Part shown: piece by piece, positions 29,371 through 37,521 of the stretch
Numbering within the stretch: the stretch's first letter is position 1
How the letters are laid out: each line of letters begins with the position of its first letter
Assembly: GCA_019057865.1 (NCBI GenBank)
Contig: JAHLWP010000026.1
Span: 1 to 57,578 of the forward strand
DNA from: Promethearchaeota archaeon
GTDB taxonomy: Archaea; Asgardarchaeota; Lokiarchaeia; Sigyniarchaeales; SOKP01
Direction of reading: 5' to 3'
Length of the DNA: 57,578 nucleotides
Translations under genes and position numbers: made by a program
Notes under the pieces: generated by a model
Seen by the model: only the letters and a program-made list of their open reading frames with translations
Databases searched by the model: none
What the model was told of the DNA's origin: nothing

Positions 29371-29381
29371 AAAAAAAAAAA
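29371..29381 (-). terminator. Oligo-T terminator of the membrane-hydrolase gene
   Basis: 11 A on the plus strand, so 11 T on the minus strand, start 8 nt after the stop of the minus-strand membrane gene. Typical archaeal intrinsic terminator. Confidence 0.55.
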
Positions 29382-29388
29382 GAATTAG

Positions 29389-30273
29389 TTAAAGAAATCC
29401 ATATGGAAAAAAGCTAACCGAGATCCATGCATAGAAAATGCATAAGAAGATAGTAGACCCTAAAATATTACGTCCTGACCATAAATAAACCCAATTTACT
29501 GCGAATTGTTGAATAATTAAAAATGCAACCCAAACTGATAGATACAATGTAGGCACAGGTAAACTAGCTAAGCGGAGCCAACTTATAAGTAAAATTATGC
29601 CTAAAAGAAAGGTTTCCATGAAAATTCCGATACCTACCATAGTAAAATACTCTTTAAATTTATTTTTAGTAGTTAATTTCCCTTGAACATTCCTAAAATA
29701 GAATTCTTTAGTTAATATAAAAGGAAAGAGTACAAGTGTTATCCCTAATATTGTTCCATACTCCCTTATTGATGGTAAAGTATTTTGGACTGACCAATGC
29801 CAGACTGCTGCTATAGAATATATTAATATTAAAGCTGAGAGAATCCCATATATGATTGAATTTCTAGAATTTGTTGAGCTCATCTCCTTAATTTTTAAAG
29901 AAAAGTCCTTAATGGAATGGTTTTCTTCTCGTCGCATTATAAGAAAATAATATATAATGATCGTTCCAATTGCAGCTCCAATAATTAAAGGCAATGTTCC
30001 GTCAAATCCCGATAGGGGTATAATACCTGAGAAAAATTCTCCAGGTAAAAATAGCATAAATCCGATTTCGACTAGAACGACAAGAATGGAATAATACGCT
30101 ATAAGTTTATATATTGAAATATCTCCTGCTCCTTTCAATATTTCTTTTTCTGGATATACAGTTTTACGTTTAAAAAGATAATTGCTAAGATATACTATGA
30201 CTATAAAGCTGAGGGTTACTACTCCAAATAAAGAGATATAAGAAAAAATTTGGATGTATGTTGAGGTTATCAC
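29389..30273 (-). CDS. Membrane domain half of an interrupted alpha/beta-hydrolase fusion
   Basis: 294 residues with about eight TM helices and no soluble domain. It is in the same frame as the hydrolase at 30313-31098, separated only by TAG 30313-30315. Reading through that codon gives YETVQ-stop-FEQAFNGARAN and then straight into IVITSTYIQIFSYISLFG, so the two reading frames are one gene of about 569 codons. The start shown is an internal codon, and independent translation is doubtful. The membrane part may anchor the hydrolase or couple it to lipids. Confidence 0.6.
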   Translation of the reverse strand: MITSTYIQIFSYISLFGVVTLSFIVIVYLSNYLFKRKTVYPEKEILKGAGDISIYKLIAYYSILVVLVEIGFMLFLPGEFFSGIIPLSGFDGTLPLIIGAAIGTIIIYYFLIMRREENHSIKDFSLKIKEMSSTNSRNSIIYGILSALILIYSIAAVWHWSVQNTLPSIREYGTILGITLVLFPFILTKEFYFRNVQGKLTTKNKFKEYFTMVGIGIFMETFLLGIILLISWLRLASLPVPTLYLSVWVAFLIIQQFAVNWVYLWSGRNILGSTIFLCIFYAWISVSFFPYGFL

Positions 30274-30312
30274 AATATCATTTGCTCTTGCTCCGTTAAA
30301 AGCTTGTTCGAA

Positions 30313-31098
30313 CTATTGCACTGTTTCATAGATAATATTGGCGTCTTTTACTTCAAACATGTGTTCAGAAAAAGGGCTTATAAAACCCATAGTATTATTT
30401 CCCCCGATAAAATCTCCATCAAGTAATTCACCGATTGCCACATTACTCCGACCTTTATAAAACCTCAATGCATTAAGAAGATTCTCTCTTGTTGCTCCCT
30501 GTTCAAACAGTCCAATTGCCAGTAAAAGATTAGAAACATTTAAAATATCTTCACGCTCATCGGGCACAGCTCCGATTGCCACTGTTGCATTAACTCTACT
30601 TGGATATGTCCTCGAAAAAGCTAATACAGCTCCACCACCCATTGAATGTCCAACAAGCCCGATTTCGGTAACATAAGAGACATTATATTCAAGATAATCA
30701 ACTGCTGCTTTAACATCATTAATTAATTCGCTACGTAAGAGAAAACCATCAGAAGCACCATGCCCTCGAAAATCAAGGTTAATTACAGTAAATCCACGCT
30801 TTACAAGCTCTATACTTAAGGGTTGCATATGTTGAACGTTACCGCAGTAGCCATGGCCCACAACTATGCCCCCATGATTCTTCTCCCCCTTTGGAGTGTA
30901 TTTTAAAGCATTAAGTCTAGTTCCATCCTCAGAAGTAAGCGTTAATGGTTCAGTTTTGTAAGGATTTTCTAAATCAGGAATATATATGAAAATTATAAGT
31001 GGTATAACGCCAATAAGTATTATTATGATACTTACTAACAGTCCTAATTTTTTTTTGTCTGATTTTAAATTTTTTAGTATTGACATGATGTTTTTCAA
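30313..31098 (-). CDS. Membrane-anchored alpha/beta hydrolase, N-terminal half of interrupted gene
   Basis: 261 residues. One N-terminal TM helix (KLGLLVSIIIILIGVIPLII) precedes an alpha/beta-hydrolase fold: GIVVGHGYCGNVQHMQPLSI (oxyanion loop), INLDFRGHGASDG and the nucleophile elbow GLVGHSMGGGAV. The catalytic His is probably in FSEHMFEV near the end. The catalytic domain is therefore complete before the TAG stop, but the C-terminal membrane domain is cut off. The residue at the stop is likely Trp (WFEQAFNG reads well), suggesting TGG to TAG. Confidence 0.75.
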   Translation of the reverse strand: MKNIMSILKNLKSDKKKLGLLVSIIIILIGVIPLIIFIYIPDLENPYKTEPLTLTSEDGTRLNALKYTPKGEKNHGGIVVGHGYCGNVQHMQPLSIELVKRGFTVINLDFRGHGASDGFLLRSELINDVKAAVDYLEYNVSYVTEIGLVGHSMGGGAVLAFSRTYPSRVNATVAIGAVPDEREDILNVSNLLLAIGLFEQGATRENLLNALRFYKGRSNVAIGELLDGDFIGGNNTMGFISPFSEHMFEVKDANIIYETVQ

Positions 31099-31315
31099 TT
31101 TAGATTTTTAATTGATTTTAATTTTCGTCGTTGTTATATTTAACACTAATTATTCTACCAAAATCAAAAATAGGACCTCTCAAAATCAATGGCAATTAAG
31201 AAACTTTATAATAGTTAAGAATATTGAATATCTGAATTTACTTTTATTTAAAAAAAACCATTACAGTATAATATAGATGGAAAATGAATTCTTATAATTA
31301 AGTAAGTGATTTTTA

Positions 31316-32383
31316 ATGAAATTTACCGAATACACAAAAGGGTACATAACTAAGATTAATGATGTAATAAAATCAATTTATGATAAAAAATTAAATAATA
31401 TATCAAATCAATTTTTAAGAGAATATTATTCTGAATTGAAGGACTACTTTTTATCAGGAGGTAAGAGAATACGTCCGTTACTCTGCATTGCTACATATAA
31501 CGCTTTTACTACTAATGCTGATGAAAAGATTATATTTCCAAGTGTTGGAATAGAATTTCTTCATAATGCGTCATTAATACATGATGATATTATTGATAAG
31601 GATAATTTTAGAAGGGGAAAACCCGCATTTCATTTCAGATTTCGAAATTATCATCAAAAATACGATTTAAAAAAAATGAATGCATTAGATTTTGGAAATT
31701 CTATTGGGATAATTGGGGGTGATTCCGCCTTTTTCTTGGGACTGGAAGTTTATTTATTCAACGAATTTGAGCGAGATATAAACCTAAGAGCAATCCAATA
31801 TTATGAGCAAGCATTTATCGAAGTAGCTAATGGAGTGTTGATTGAAACAGATATGGTAAACCAAAAAAATCTTACAATATCAGATTATATTAATATGATT
31901 TCACTTAAGACGGGAGCATTAATAGAAAAATCACTCCTAATAGGTGCTAATTATGCCAAAGTTGATGAAAAATATTTATCACATCTTTCTACATACGGGA
32001 TCAATTTGGGAATTATATTTCAGATAATAGATGATATTTTAGGGACATTTGGAGATGAAAAAATTACAGGAAAACCTACAGATGGAGATATTAGAGAAGG
32101 AAAATGGACGTGTTTATTGATAGAAGCATACAATAAATTAGATAGTAATGAAAAAGCTCGACTAAATGAATTAATCGAAAATCCAAATATTACTGATAAT
32201 AATGTTCAAGAAGTAAAAGAATTGTTTCTTAAAGCTGATGTTATTAATTATAGTAAAAAATTGGCAGATTCTTATTATAAAAAGGCTCAAATAGCACTTG
32301 ATAAACTAAAACTTGTTATTCATAAGTCAGAATTAGAATTTTATGAAAACTTATTAAATTTTGTCGTAGAAAGAAAATTCTAA
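31316..32383 (+). CDS. trans-Isoprenyl diphosphate synthase (GGPP/polyprenyl synthase family)
   Basis: 355 residues. It condenses IPP onto allylic diphosphates. Both aspartate-rich motifs are present: LIHDDIIDKDNFRRG (FARM) and IFQIIDDILG (SARM), as well as GGKRIRPLLCIA and the IGANYAKV stretch. The residue five before the first FARM Asp is Ala (NASLIHDD), where short-chain archaeal GGPP synthases usually have an aromatic. That leaves room for products longer than C20. Placement beside the mevalonate genes suggests the archaeal lipid backbone or quinone/polyprenol chains as products. Confidence 0.9.
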   Translation: MKFTEYTKGYITKINDVIKSIYDKKLNNISNQFLREYYSELKDYFLSGGKRIRPLLCIATYNAFTTNADEKIIFPSVGIEFLHNASLIHDDIIDKDNFRRGKPAFHFRFRNYHQKYDLKKMNALDFGNSIGIIGGDSAFFLGLEVYLFNEFERDINLRAIQYYEQAFIEVANGVLIETDMVNQKNLTISDYINMISLKTGALIEKSLLIGANYAKVDEKYLSHLSTYGINLGIIFQIIDDILGTFGDEKITGKPTDGDIREGKWTCLLIEAYNKLDSNEKARLNELIENPNITDNNVQEVKELFLKADVINYSKKLADSYYKKAQIALDKLKLVIHKSELEFYENLLNFVVERKF

Positions 32384-32444
32384 AAAAAAAATCTATTTTT
32401 TAATATTAGTTTACTGAATAATCGAATAGCCTGGGATAATTTGA

Positions 32445-32705
32445 ATGTCTGGGTTAAAAATTCCCTTATATATGATTTTTGATATTAGACCAGTAAAATT
32501 TATTCCAACTAAGGATGGTGGAATGGATATCTTAGCTTTTAATTGGAATACAGGAGAATTTAAAAAGGATCTTAGTTATTTAAGTAAACTTTTTAGACAT
32601 TCACCGGATGCTTATGAAGTAACTGAAAAAGAATTTTTTAAGCATGTTAATAAATTAATTGAAAAAATAAATCAGAGAAAAATAAAAAGAATTAGAAAAG
32701 GTTAA
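32445..32705 (+). CDS. Small conserved-looking hypothetical protein
   Basis: 86 residues, ATG start, 61 nt after the prenyl synthase on the same strand. It has mixed strand/helix character (IPLYMIFDIRPVKFIPTKDG, then a basic tail KINQRKIKRIRKG). Its last 14 nt overlap the convergent TBP stop. No family recognised. Confidence 0.45.
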   Translation: MSGLKIPLYMIFDIRPVKFIPTKDGGMDILAFNWNTGEFKKDLSYLSKLFRHSPDAYEVTEKEFFKHVNKLIEKINQRKIKRIRKG

Positions 32706-33348
32706 TATCTTTATAATCAACATAATTTAAATTCTTTTTAGCAACTCCAAATTCACGAAGTTGTTTATTTAAATTCAAAATAGCTTCTTTAATTGTTTCC
32801 TTTATCTTAGCACCTAAACACACTATTTTTCCTGTTGAGAAAATAAGAAAAACTATTTTTGGATCTTGCATTCTATAAATTAAACCTGGAAAAACTTCAG
32901 GTTCATACATAACATTCTCCATTTTGATAGTCATCATATTTAAATCTACATTTATGTTGAGTTCGCCAGTTGCTACTATATTTTGAATAGTTATTTTTGG
33001 ATTTTTTATTTTAAATCCAAATTTTTGCATGTTTTCAATTGTCTGTTGAATAACTATATCTGCTTCTGTTATTTTTTTAAGACCAGTAATAACCATTCTA
33101 CCGGAAGAAAATATTAATAATGTGGCATGTGGTTTTTCAATTCTCATTATAAGCCCGGGAAAGCGATCTGGATAATATTCTACATTAGAAAAATTTTGAA
33201 TAATTCGATTTAGGTCAATTTTTCCGTCAATTTCATTGATCACAGTACCAACAATATTTACAATTTTATATGAGAGATCATGATTATCAGTGTTTTTTTC
33301 TACTAATTTTTCAATTACAACTTTATTTTCAAAATTGTCTTCACTAAT
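32692..33348 (-). CDS. tbp: TATA-binding protein (TBP), probable ATT start
   Basis: An archaeal TBP with two direct repeats, for example YYPDRFPGLIMRIEKPHATL with LIFSSGRMVITG, and YEPEVFPGLIYRMQDPKIVF with LIFSTGKIVCLG. The first ordinary start (GTG 33243) would remove the first strand of repeat 1. The open frame continues upstream with YKIVNIVGTV, which is exactly that strand, up to 33348. No ATG, GTG or TTG is there. ATT at 33348-33346 sits 7 nt after AAGGGG. I therefore prefer an ATT start giving 218 residues; sequence error in the start codon is the alternative. Confidence 0.85.
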   Translation of the reverse strand: MSEDNFENKVVIEKLVEKNTDNHDLSYKIVNIVGTVINEIDGKIDLNRIIQNFSNVEYYPDRFPGLIMRIEKPHATLLIFSSGRMVITGLKKITEADIVIQQTIENMQKFGFKIKNPKITIQNIVATGELNINVDLNMMTIKMENVMYEPEVFPGLIYRMQDPKIVFLIFSTGKIVCLGAKIKETIKEAILNLNKQLREFGVAKKNLNYVDYKDINLF

Positions 33349-33596
33349 TATTTTTCCCCTTCAGATTTTATATTAAACGAATATAAAATTAATTAAAAAG
33401 GATTTAATAGTTAAAATTATATTATTGATTTTTAACATCTTATGATCTAAATGAAACATCCCAATTTAACTTTTTATCATATTATACGTTTATCACTTTT
33501 TTATTGTTATTTATTAGAATTTTAAGAAAATAGATAAGATCTAAAAATAATTAAAGAATTACACACAACTAAAATAATATAACCTTAAACACCAAT

Positions 33597-33602
33597 GGTG
33601 AT
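33597..33602 (+). promoter_or_regulatory. Shine-Dalgarno fixing the GTG start of ubiX
   Basis: GGTGAT lies 8 nt before the GTG at 33611, matching the 3' end of archaeal 16S rRNA. It supports the GTG as start of the flavin prenyltransferase. Confidence 0.6.
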
Positions 33603-33610
33603 GAATTTTA

Positions 33611-34159
33611 GTGTTAATTGCAATTACTGGTGCTACTGGCGTCCAAATAGCCATTAAATTACTAGAAAGCCTGAATAAAAAAAGGATTATGACTGAACTG
33701 ATAATTTCAAAAATAGCTAAGGAAATAATTAATATTGAAACAGATATCAATATCTCTGATATTCGAAAATTAGCTGATAAAAACTATGATGTTGAAGATC
33801 TAACAGCACCTCCTGCGAGTGGGTCGTATAGGATTGATACAATGGTTATTGTCCCATGTTCGATGAAAACATTGGCTGCTATTGCTAACGGTTATGCAGA
33901 TAACCTAATAACTAGAGCCGCGGATGTGATGATAAAAGAAAAAAGAAAACTTATCCTTGTAGTGAGGGAAAGTCCTCTAAGTGCAATTCATCTTGAGAAC
34001 ATGCTTAAATTAGCAAAACTTGGAGTTGTAATAGCACCACCAGTTCCTTCCTATTACATCAAACCTAAAAGTGTGGATGATTTAATTGAATATACCGTTG
34101 GAAGATTATTAGACCAGATAGGTATAGAAAGCGATATAAAAAGATGGGGTAATGAGTAA
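33611..34159 (+). CDS. ubiX: Flavin prenyltransferase, UbiX family
   Basis: 182 residues, start GTG with the GGTGAT Shine-Dalgarno 8 nt upstream. The flavodoxin-like fold opens with IAITGATGVQIAIKLLE. Catalytic/FMN features are APPASGSYRIDTMVIVPCSM, IANGYADNLITRAADVMIKE, LVVRESPLSAIHLENM and VIAPPVPSYY. UbiX makes prenylated FMN, the cofactor of UbiD-family decarboxylases. The UbiD-like gene for anhydromevalonate-phosphate is 5 kb away in the same isoprenoid block, so this enzyme very likely supplies its cofactor from dimethylallyl phosphate. Confidence 0.92.
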   Translation: MLIAITGATGVQIAIKLLESLNKKRIMTELIISKIAKEIINIETDINISDIRKLADKNYDVEDLTAPPASGSYRIDTMVIVPCSMKTLAAIANGYADNLITRAADVMIKEKRKLILVVRESPLSAIHLENMLKLAKLGVVIAPPVPSYYIKPKSVDDLIEYTVGRLLDQIGIESDIKRWGNE

Positions 34160-34352
34160 CTTATCTAAACCAATTCCAGAAGAAATTGCTCTCCAAATCT
34201 GTGAAGAAGTAAGAGAACATAATAAGAAAAAAAAACTCAGCTTTGCAAAATTTTTGATGCTAAATACTAAGAAGCATAATTCTGTAAACCTATTGATTTA
34301 TCCACTGAGAAAGTTTTCCAGTAATTACTCTTTTATTTTTATTCCCCTTTAA
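34152..34352 (+). CDS. Small ORF overlapping ubiX, doubtful
   Basis: 66 codons, starting inside the last 8 nt of ubiX (ATGAGTAA overlap). The first 40 residues are plausible (IPEEIALQICEEVREHNKKK), but the end overlaps 63 nt of the convergent IPK-IDI2 gene. It could be a truncated or spurious gene. Confidence 0.3.
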   Translation: MSNLSKPIPEEIALQICEEVREHNKKKKLSFAKFLMLNTKKHNSVNLLIYPLRKFSSNYSFIFIPL

Positions 34353-36203
34353 TGCATTAATGTTTTTTAGATTTAAGAGCCAAAGACAGGATTTTAATTC
34401 ATTTTTAAGAGTCCTTATTTCTTTTATTGTATTAGATATAGATCCTTGTTGCTGATCAATTAGTGAAGATTTTAAAAATTTAAAAGCAAATCCTCCGATA
34501 TCAGCACCTAATACAATACTTTTTGCAATATCCTTACCTGTTCTTAACCCTCCTGTAGCAATTATTAGTTTTTTTGATATATTTCTGACATTTAGAATAC
34601 TAACAGGTGTAGGGATACCCCATTCTCTAAAAACGTCCGCTAATTTTCGACTATATCTATTGATGTTATCTTTATTTCGATAGGATTCAATAGCTGCAAA
34701 ACTGGTGCCTCCTGCACCTCCAACATCAAATCCATTAAAACCAAGATCATCTAGTGATTTAGCAAGTTCCTTATTGAACCCTGATCCCACCTCTTTTGCT
34801 AGTATTGGAACATTAGTAGATTCACGAATTTTTTTAAAATTTTTCTTAAATAGTTTAAAAGATATATCTCCTTTATCCTGAACTAATTCATGTAAAGCAT
34901 TAAAATGGATCGCCATAGCATCTGCTTTTATCATATCAATACATTTTGTGAAATCCTCTAGTTTAAAATTTGGACTTCCAACTTGCCCAATGCCAATATT
35001 TCCTATAATAGGGATATTGGGAGCGACTTTTCTTACAATTTGAAATGATTCTTGATTCTCAGGATTAATTAGTCCAGCACGTTGACTTCCAACGCTCATG
35101 ATTATATTTTCTTTTTCAGCTGAAGTTGCGAGGATCTCATTCAAATCTTTTGATAAAGGATGACCTCCCGTTATTGCGGCGATACAGATTGGGGCAGATA
35201 CAAATTTATTAAAAAAATTCACAGATAGGTCAATCTCATTAAGATCAATTTCAGGTAATGAATGATGAATTAACTCAATATATTTAAAATAATTTTTGAA
35301 ATGTTGAACATTATATTTGATAGGTATTTTGAGATGTTCTATCTTTCTATTACTAATATTTTGATTTTCATCATGTTTTGAAGGTTTAATTTCTGTGCAT
35401 TTGATCTTTTGACCTTTTAAGGCTTTAAGTATATTTCCATTTTCTAATCCATTAATAATTTGCACAGGAATATTATATTTACATATCTCTTTTATAGCGT
35501 TTATTTTTCCTCTAATACCTCCAGTAACATCAATTTTTTGACCTAGTGCTGCTAATTTTAAGCTGTCTAATTCGTTGGAATTGCATTCTGTAACCAATAT
35601 ACTTTTCTCATCATTATCTAGAATATATAATCCATCAGTTTCCCCCGTAAATATGACTTTTGAGACGCTGTACTTATTTAAATTTTCACATAACTCAAAA
35701 ATTATCGTATCTCCAGATATAATTGAAAATGAACCTTTTTTATCAAGAATAATGTCACCATACAAAATAGGTAATATATTAAGATCTAAGGCAGTTTCAA
35801 TAATATCAATAGAGTATGTTGAAATAATCTGAGAATCTTTGATAAAAATACTTGAAGCTTGAATTGATAACGCGGGATATTTTTGTTCTAAAAACAAATT
35901 AATTATACGGGAATTAAATTTATTCATTGATTGGTGAGTCTCAGTAAGTCCAAGAATTTGATTTAAGATAGATGAATCAATTCCCGTAGAAATATTATAC
36001 TTTTTAGCAAGAGGATGACCAAATGATCCTCCTCCATGAATCAATATAATTTTTTTATTAGCATCAATTATTTGCTGAATTACACTTCTTACAACATCTT
36101 CTCTAATAGAAAAAGGTTTATTTTTATCAGTTAATAAACTTCCACCTAATTTTAAGAGAATTATTTCATTACTACTCTTCAATTTTATATTCCACTCATC
36201 CAA
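34290..36203 (-). CDS. Isopentenyl phosphate kinase fused to type 2 isopentenyl-diphosphate isomerase
   Basis: 637 residues with two complete enzymes in one chain. Residues about 12-265 are isopentenyl phosphate kinase (IPK): IILLKLGGSLLTDK, IHGGGSFGHPLAKKY with the catalytic-type His63, and GGIRGKI. Residues about 285-637 are FMN-dependent type 2 IDI: AAITGGHPLSKDLNEI, MSVGSQRAGL, GNIGIGQVG, ILAKEVGSGF, DVGGAGGTSFAAIE and TGGLRTGKDIAKSI. The chain would convert isopentenyl phosphate to IPP and then to DMAPP. Its start overlaps the mevalonate kinase stop by 8 nt, so they share a transcript. In archaea these are usually separate genes. Confidence 0.92.
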   Translation of the reverse strand: MDEWNIKLKSSNEIILLKLGGSLLTDKNKPFSIREDVVRSVIQQIIDANKKIILIHGGGSFGHPLAKKYNISTGIDSSILNQILGLTETHQSMNKFNSRIINLFLEQKYPALSIQASSIFIKDSQIISTYSIDIIETALDLNILPILYGDIILDKKGSFSIISGDTIIFELCENLNKYSVSKVIFTGETDGLYILDNDEKSILVTECNSNELDSLKLAALGQKIDVTGGIRGKINAIKEICKYNIPVQIINGLENGNILKALKGQKIKCTEIKPSKHDENQNISNRKIEHLKIPIKYNVQHFKNYFKYIELIHHSLPEIDLNEIDLSVNFFNKFVSAPICIAAITGGHPLSKDLNEILATSAEKENIIMSVGSQRAGLINPENQESFQIVRKVAPNIPIIGNIGIGQVGSPNFKLEDFTKCIDMIKADAMAIHFNALHELVQDKGDISFKLFKKNFKKIRESTNVPILAKEVGSGFNKELAKSLDDLGFNGFDVGGAGGTSFAAIESYRNKDNINRYSRKLADVFREWGIPTPVSILNVRNISKKLIIATGGLRTGKDIAKSIVLGADIGGFAFKFLKSSLIDQQQGSISNTIKEIRTLKNELKSCLWLLNLKNINALKGNKNKRVITGKLSQWINQ

Positions 36204-37131
36204 TCATTGTTCTCCAGGCATCATATCCTTCTTTTTCAATAGCCTTTGCTATTTTTTCTTGAATTTCTTCGTTTTCAGCTAAAGCAATAACTAAGCCACC
36301 TCGTCCAGTTCCAGTCATTTTAGCTCCTATTGCCCCGTTTTTAAGTGCCAAATTAACTAACTTATCATTTATCCCTCCAGAAACCGTGATCTCTTGTAGT
36401 AATTTGTGATTTTGATTCATTAAATTACCAATAACTAGAATATCTCCGTCAAGTAAGGCTTTTTTTGCTTCCTCTGCTAAATTTTTATATTTACTAAATA
36501 TTTTATCAAACTTTTTTGGATTTTCTTCTTTTAATCGTCTAACATCAGCAACTACTTCTGTTGTTGAAGCTGTTATTCCCGAATTTGCAATTACTAATAA
36601 CATCTTTTTTGGTGATTGAAGAAGATCCATCGTATTTTTCTCACCACTTAAATTTTTAACAAACCAAATTAATCCACCATAAGTCGAAGCAGTATTATCG
36701 ATACCAGAAGGTGTTCCATGATAAGCTTTCTCTCCTTCATACGCCGCTTCATTAATCTTTTCATCATCTAAATCTAGCTTAAAACTATCATTCAAAGCAC
36801 GAGCAAGTGATGTACATTGAGCAGCTGAAGCACCTACCCCGCTTGCAGCAATTAAATCTCCGGAAAAGGTTATTTCAAGCTTCTGACTTTCTATATCCAC
36901 CTTTAGGTGTTCAATTATATTTGTAATTGATTGTAATGCCTCGTTATATTTCTTTTTTTTATAGCCAGGAGTAGCAGGTCTCTGATCGTCGACTGTCCAA
37001 CCTTTACCAAGAACGACTTTAACATTGGCGATTGTATAGGATCCCAAGGCCGATGCGATTGCTGGTAATCCATACACCACAAAATGTTCTCCGAATAATA
37101 TTGTCTTTCCATATCCCTTACCAGATCCCAT
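36196..37131 (-). CDS. mvk: Mevalonate kinase
   Basis: 311 residues, GHMP kinase family. N-terminal KTILFGEHFVVYGLPAIASA (substrate/ATP region), the phosphate-binding SGVGASAAQCTSLARALN and GTPSGIDNTASTYGG with the catalytic Asp, plus the C-terminal glycine-rich GAKMTGTGRGGLV. It phosphorylates mevalonate to mevalonate-5-phosphate. The ATG follows the PMDh small-subunit stop directly and its own stop overlaps the IPK-IDI2 start, so it is in the middle of a tight minus-strand operon. Confidence 0.93.
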   Translation of the reverse strand: MGSGKGYGKTILFGEHFVVYGLPAIASALGSYTIANVKVVLGKGWTVDDQRPATPGYKKKKYNEALQSITNIIEHLKVDIESQKLEITFSGDLIAASGVGASAAQCTSLARALNDSFKLDLDDEKINEAAYEGEKAYHGTPSGIDNTASTYGGLIWFVKNLSGEKNTMDLLQSPKKMLLVIANSGITASTTEVVADVRRLKEENPKKFDKIFSKYKNLAEEAKKALLDGDILVIGNLMNQNHKLLQEITVSGGINDKLVNLALKNGAIGAKMTGTGRGGLVIALAENEEIQEKIAKAIEKEGYDAWRTMIG

Positions 37132-37521
37132 TTATTTCACCTCTACGATCCCTTCAGAACCATTAACAATTACATTTTGTCCAGTATGAATATTATTAAT
37201 ATCAATTTTATCTACACAAGGAATTTCACTAATTATACATCCTACTGCTACGATTGTGTCAATTTGCTTGTTTACAATTGCTACTGGAGCAGTATTGTTT
37301 TTCTTCATTCTATACATTGTGTATGATCCAACTGTTGAACCTTTACCAGTTGGAAATACTAGAACTTTTCCCGTTATTGATTGACCTTCAAGTTCATGTC
37401 CAACCTCAACAACTTTGCCAGTATCAGGATCAACACCCCCATAAAACGAAATAGCATCTTTAGTTACAATCGCCTCTGCTTCAGCAGTTCCTTTATATAT
37501 TTTTCTACCTTCTAATTTCAT
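37132..37521 (-). CDS. Phosphomevalonate dehydratase small subunit (aconitase X swivel domain)
   Basis: About 129 residues from ATG 37521 (MKLEGRKIYKGTAEAEAIVT); an upstream TTG/GTG-type start would add seven residues but lies inside the large-subunit gene. Family features are ISFYGGVDPDTGKVVEVGHE and VFPTGKGSTVGSYTMYRM with the catalytic Ser. It pairs with the large subunit to dehydrate mevalonate-5-phosphate to trans-anhydromevalonate-5-phosphate, the defining step of the archaeal mevalonate pathway. Its ATG overlaps the large-subunit stop as ATGA. Confidence 0.92.
   Translation of the reverse strand: MKLEGRKIYKGTAEAEAIVTKDAISFYGGVDPDTGKVVEVGHELEGQSITGKVLVFPTGKGSTVGSYTMYRMKKNNTAPVAIVNKQIDTIVAVGCIISEIPCVDKIDINNIHTGQNVIVNGSEGIVEVK

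Noticed and set aside
30313..30315. TAG as pyrrolysine in the hydrolase gene
   Set aside because: No pyl genes in the window and the residue context favours a former Trp codon.
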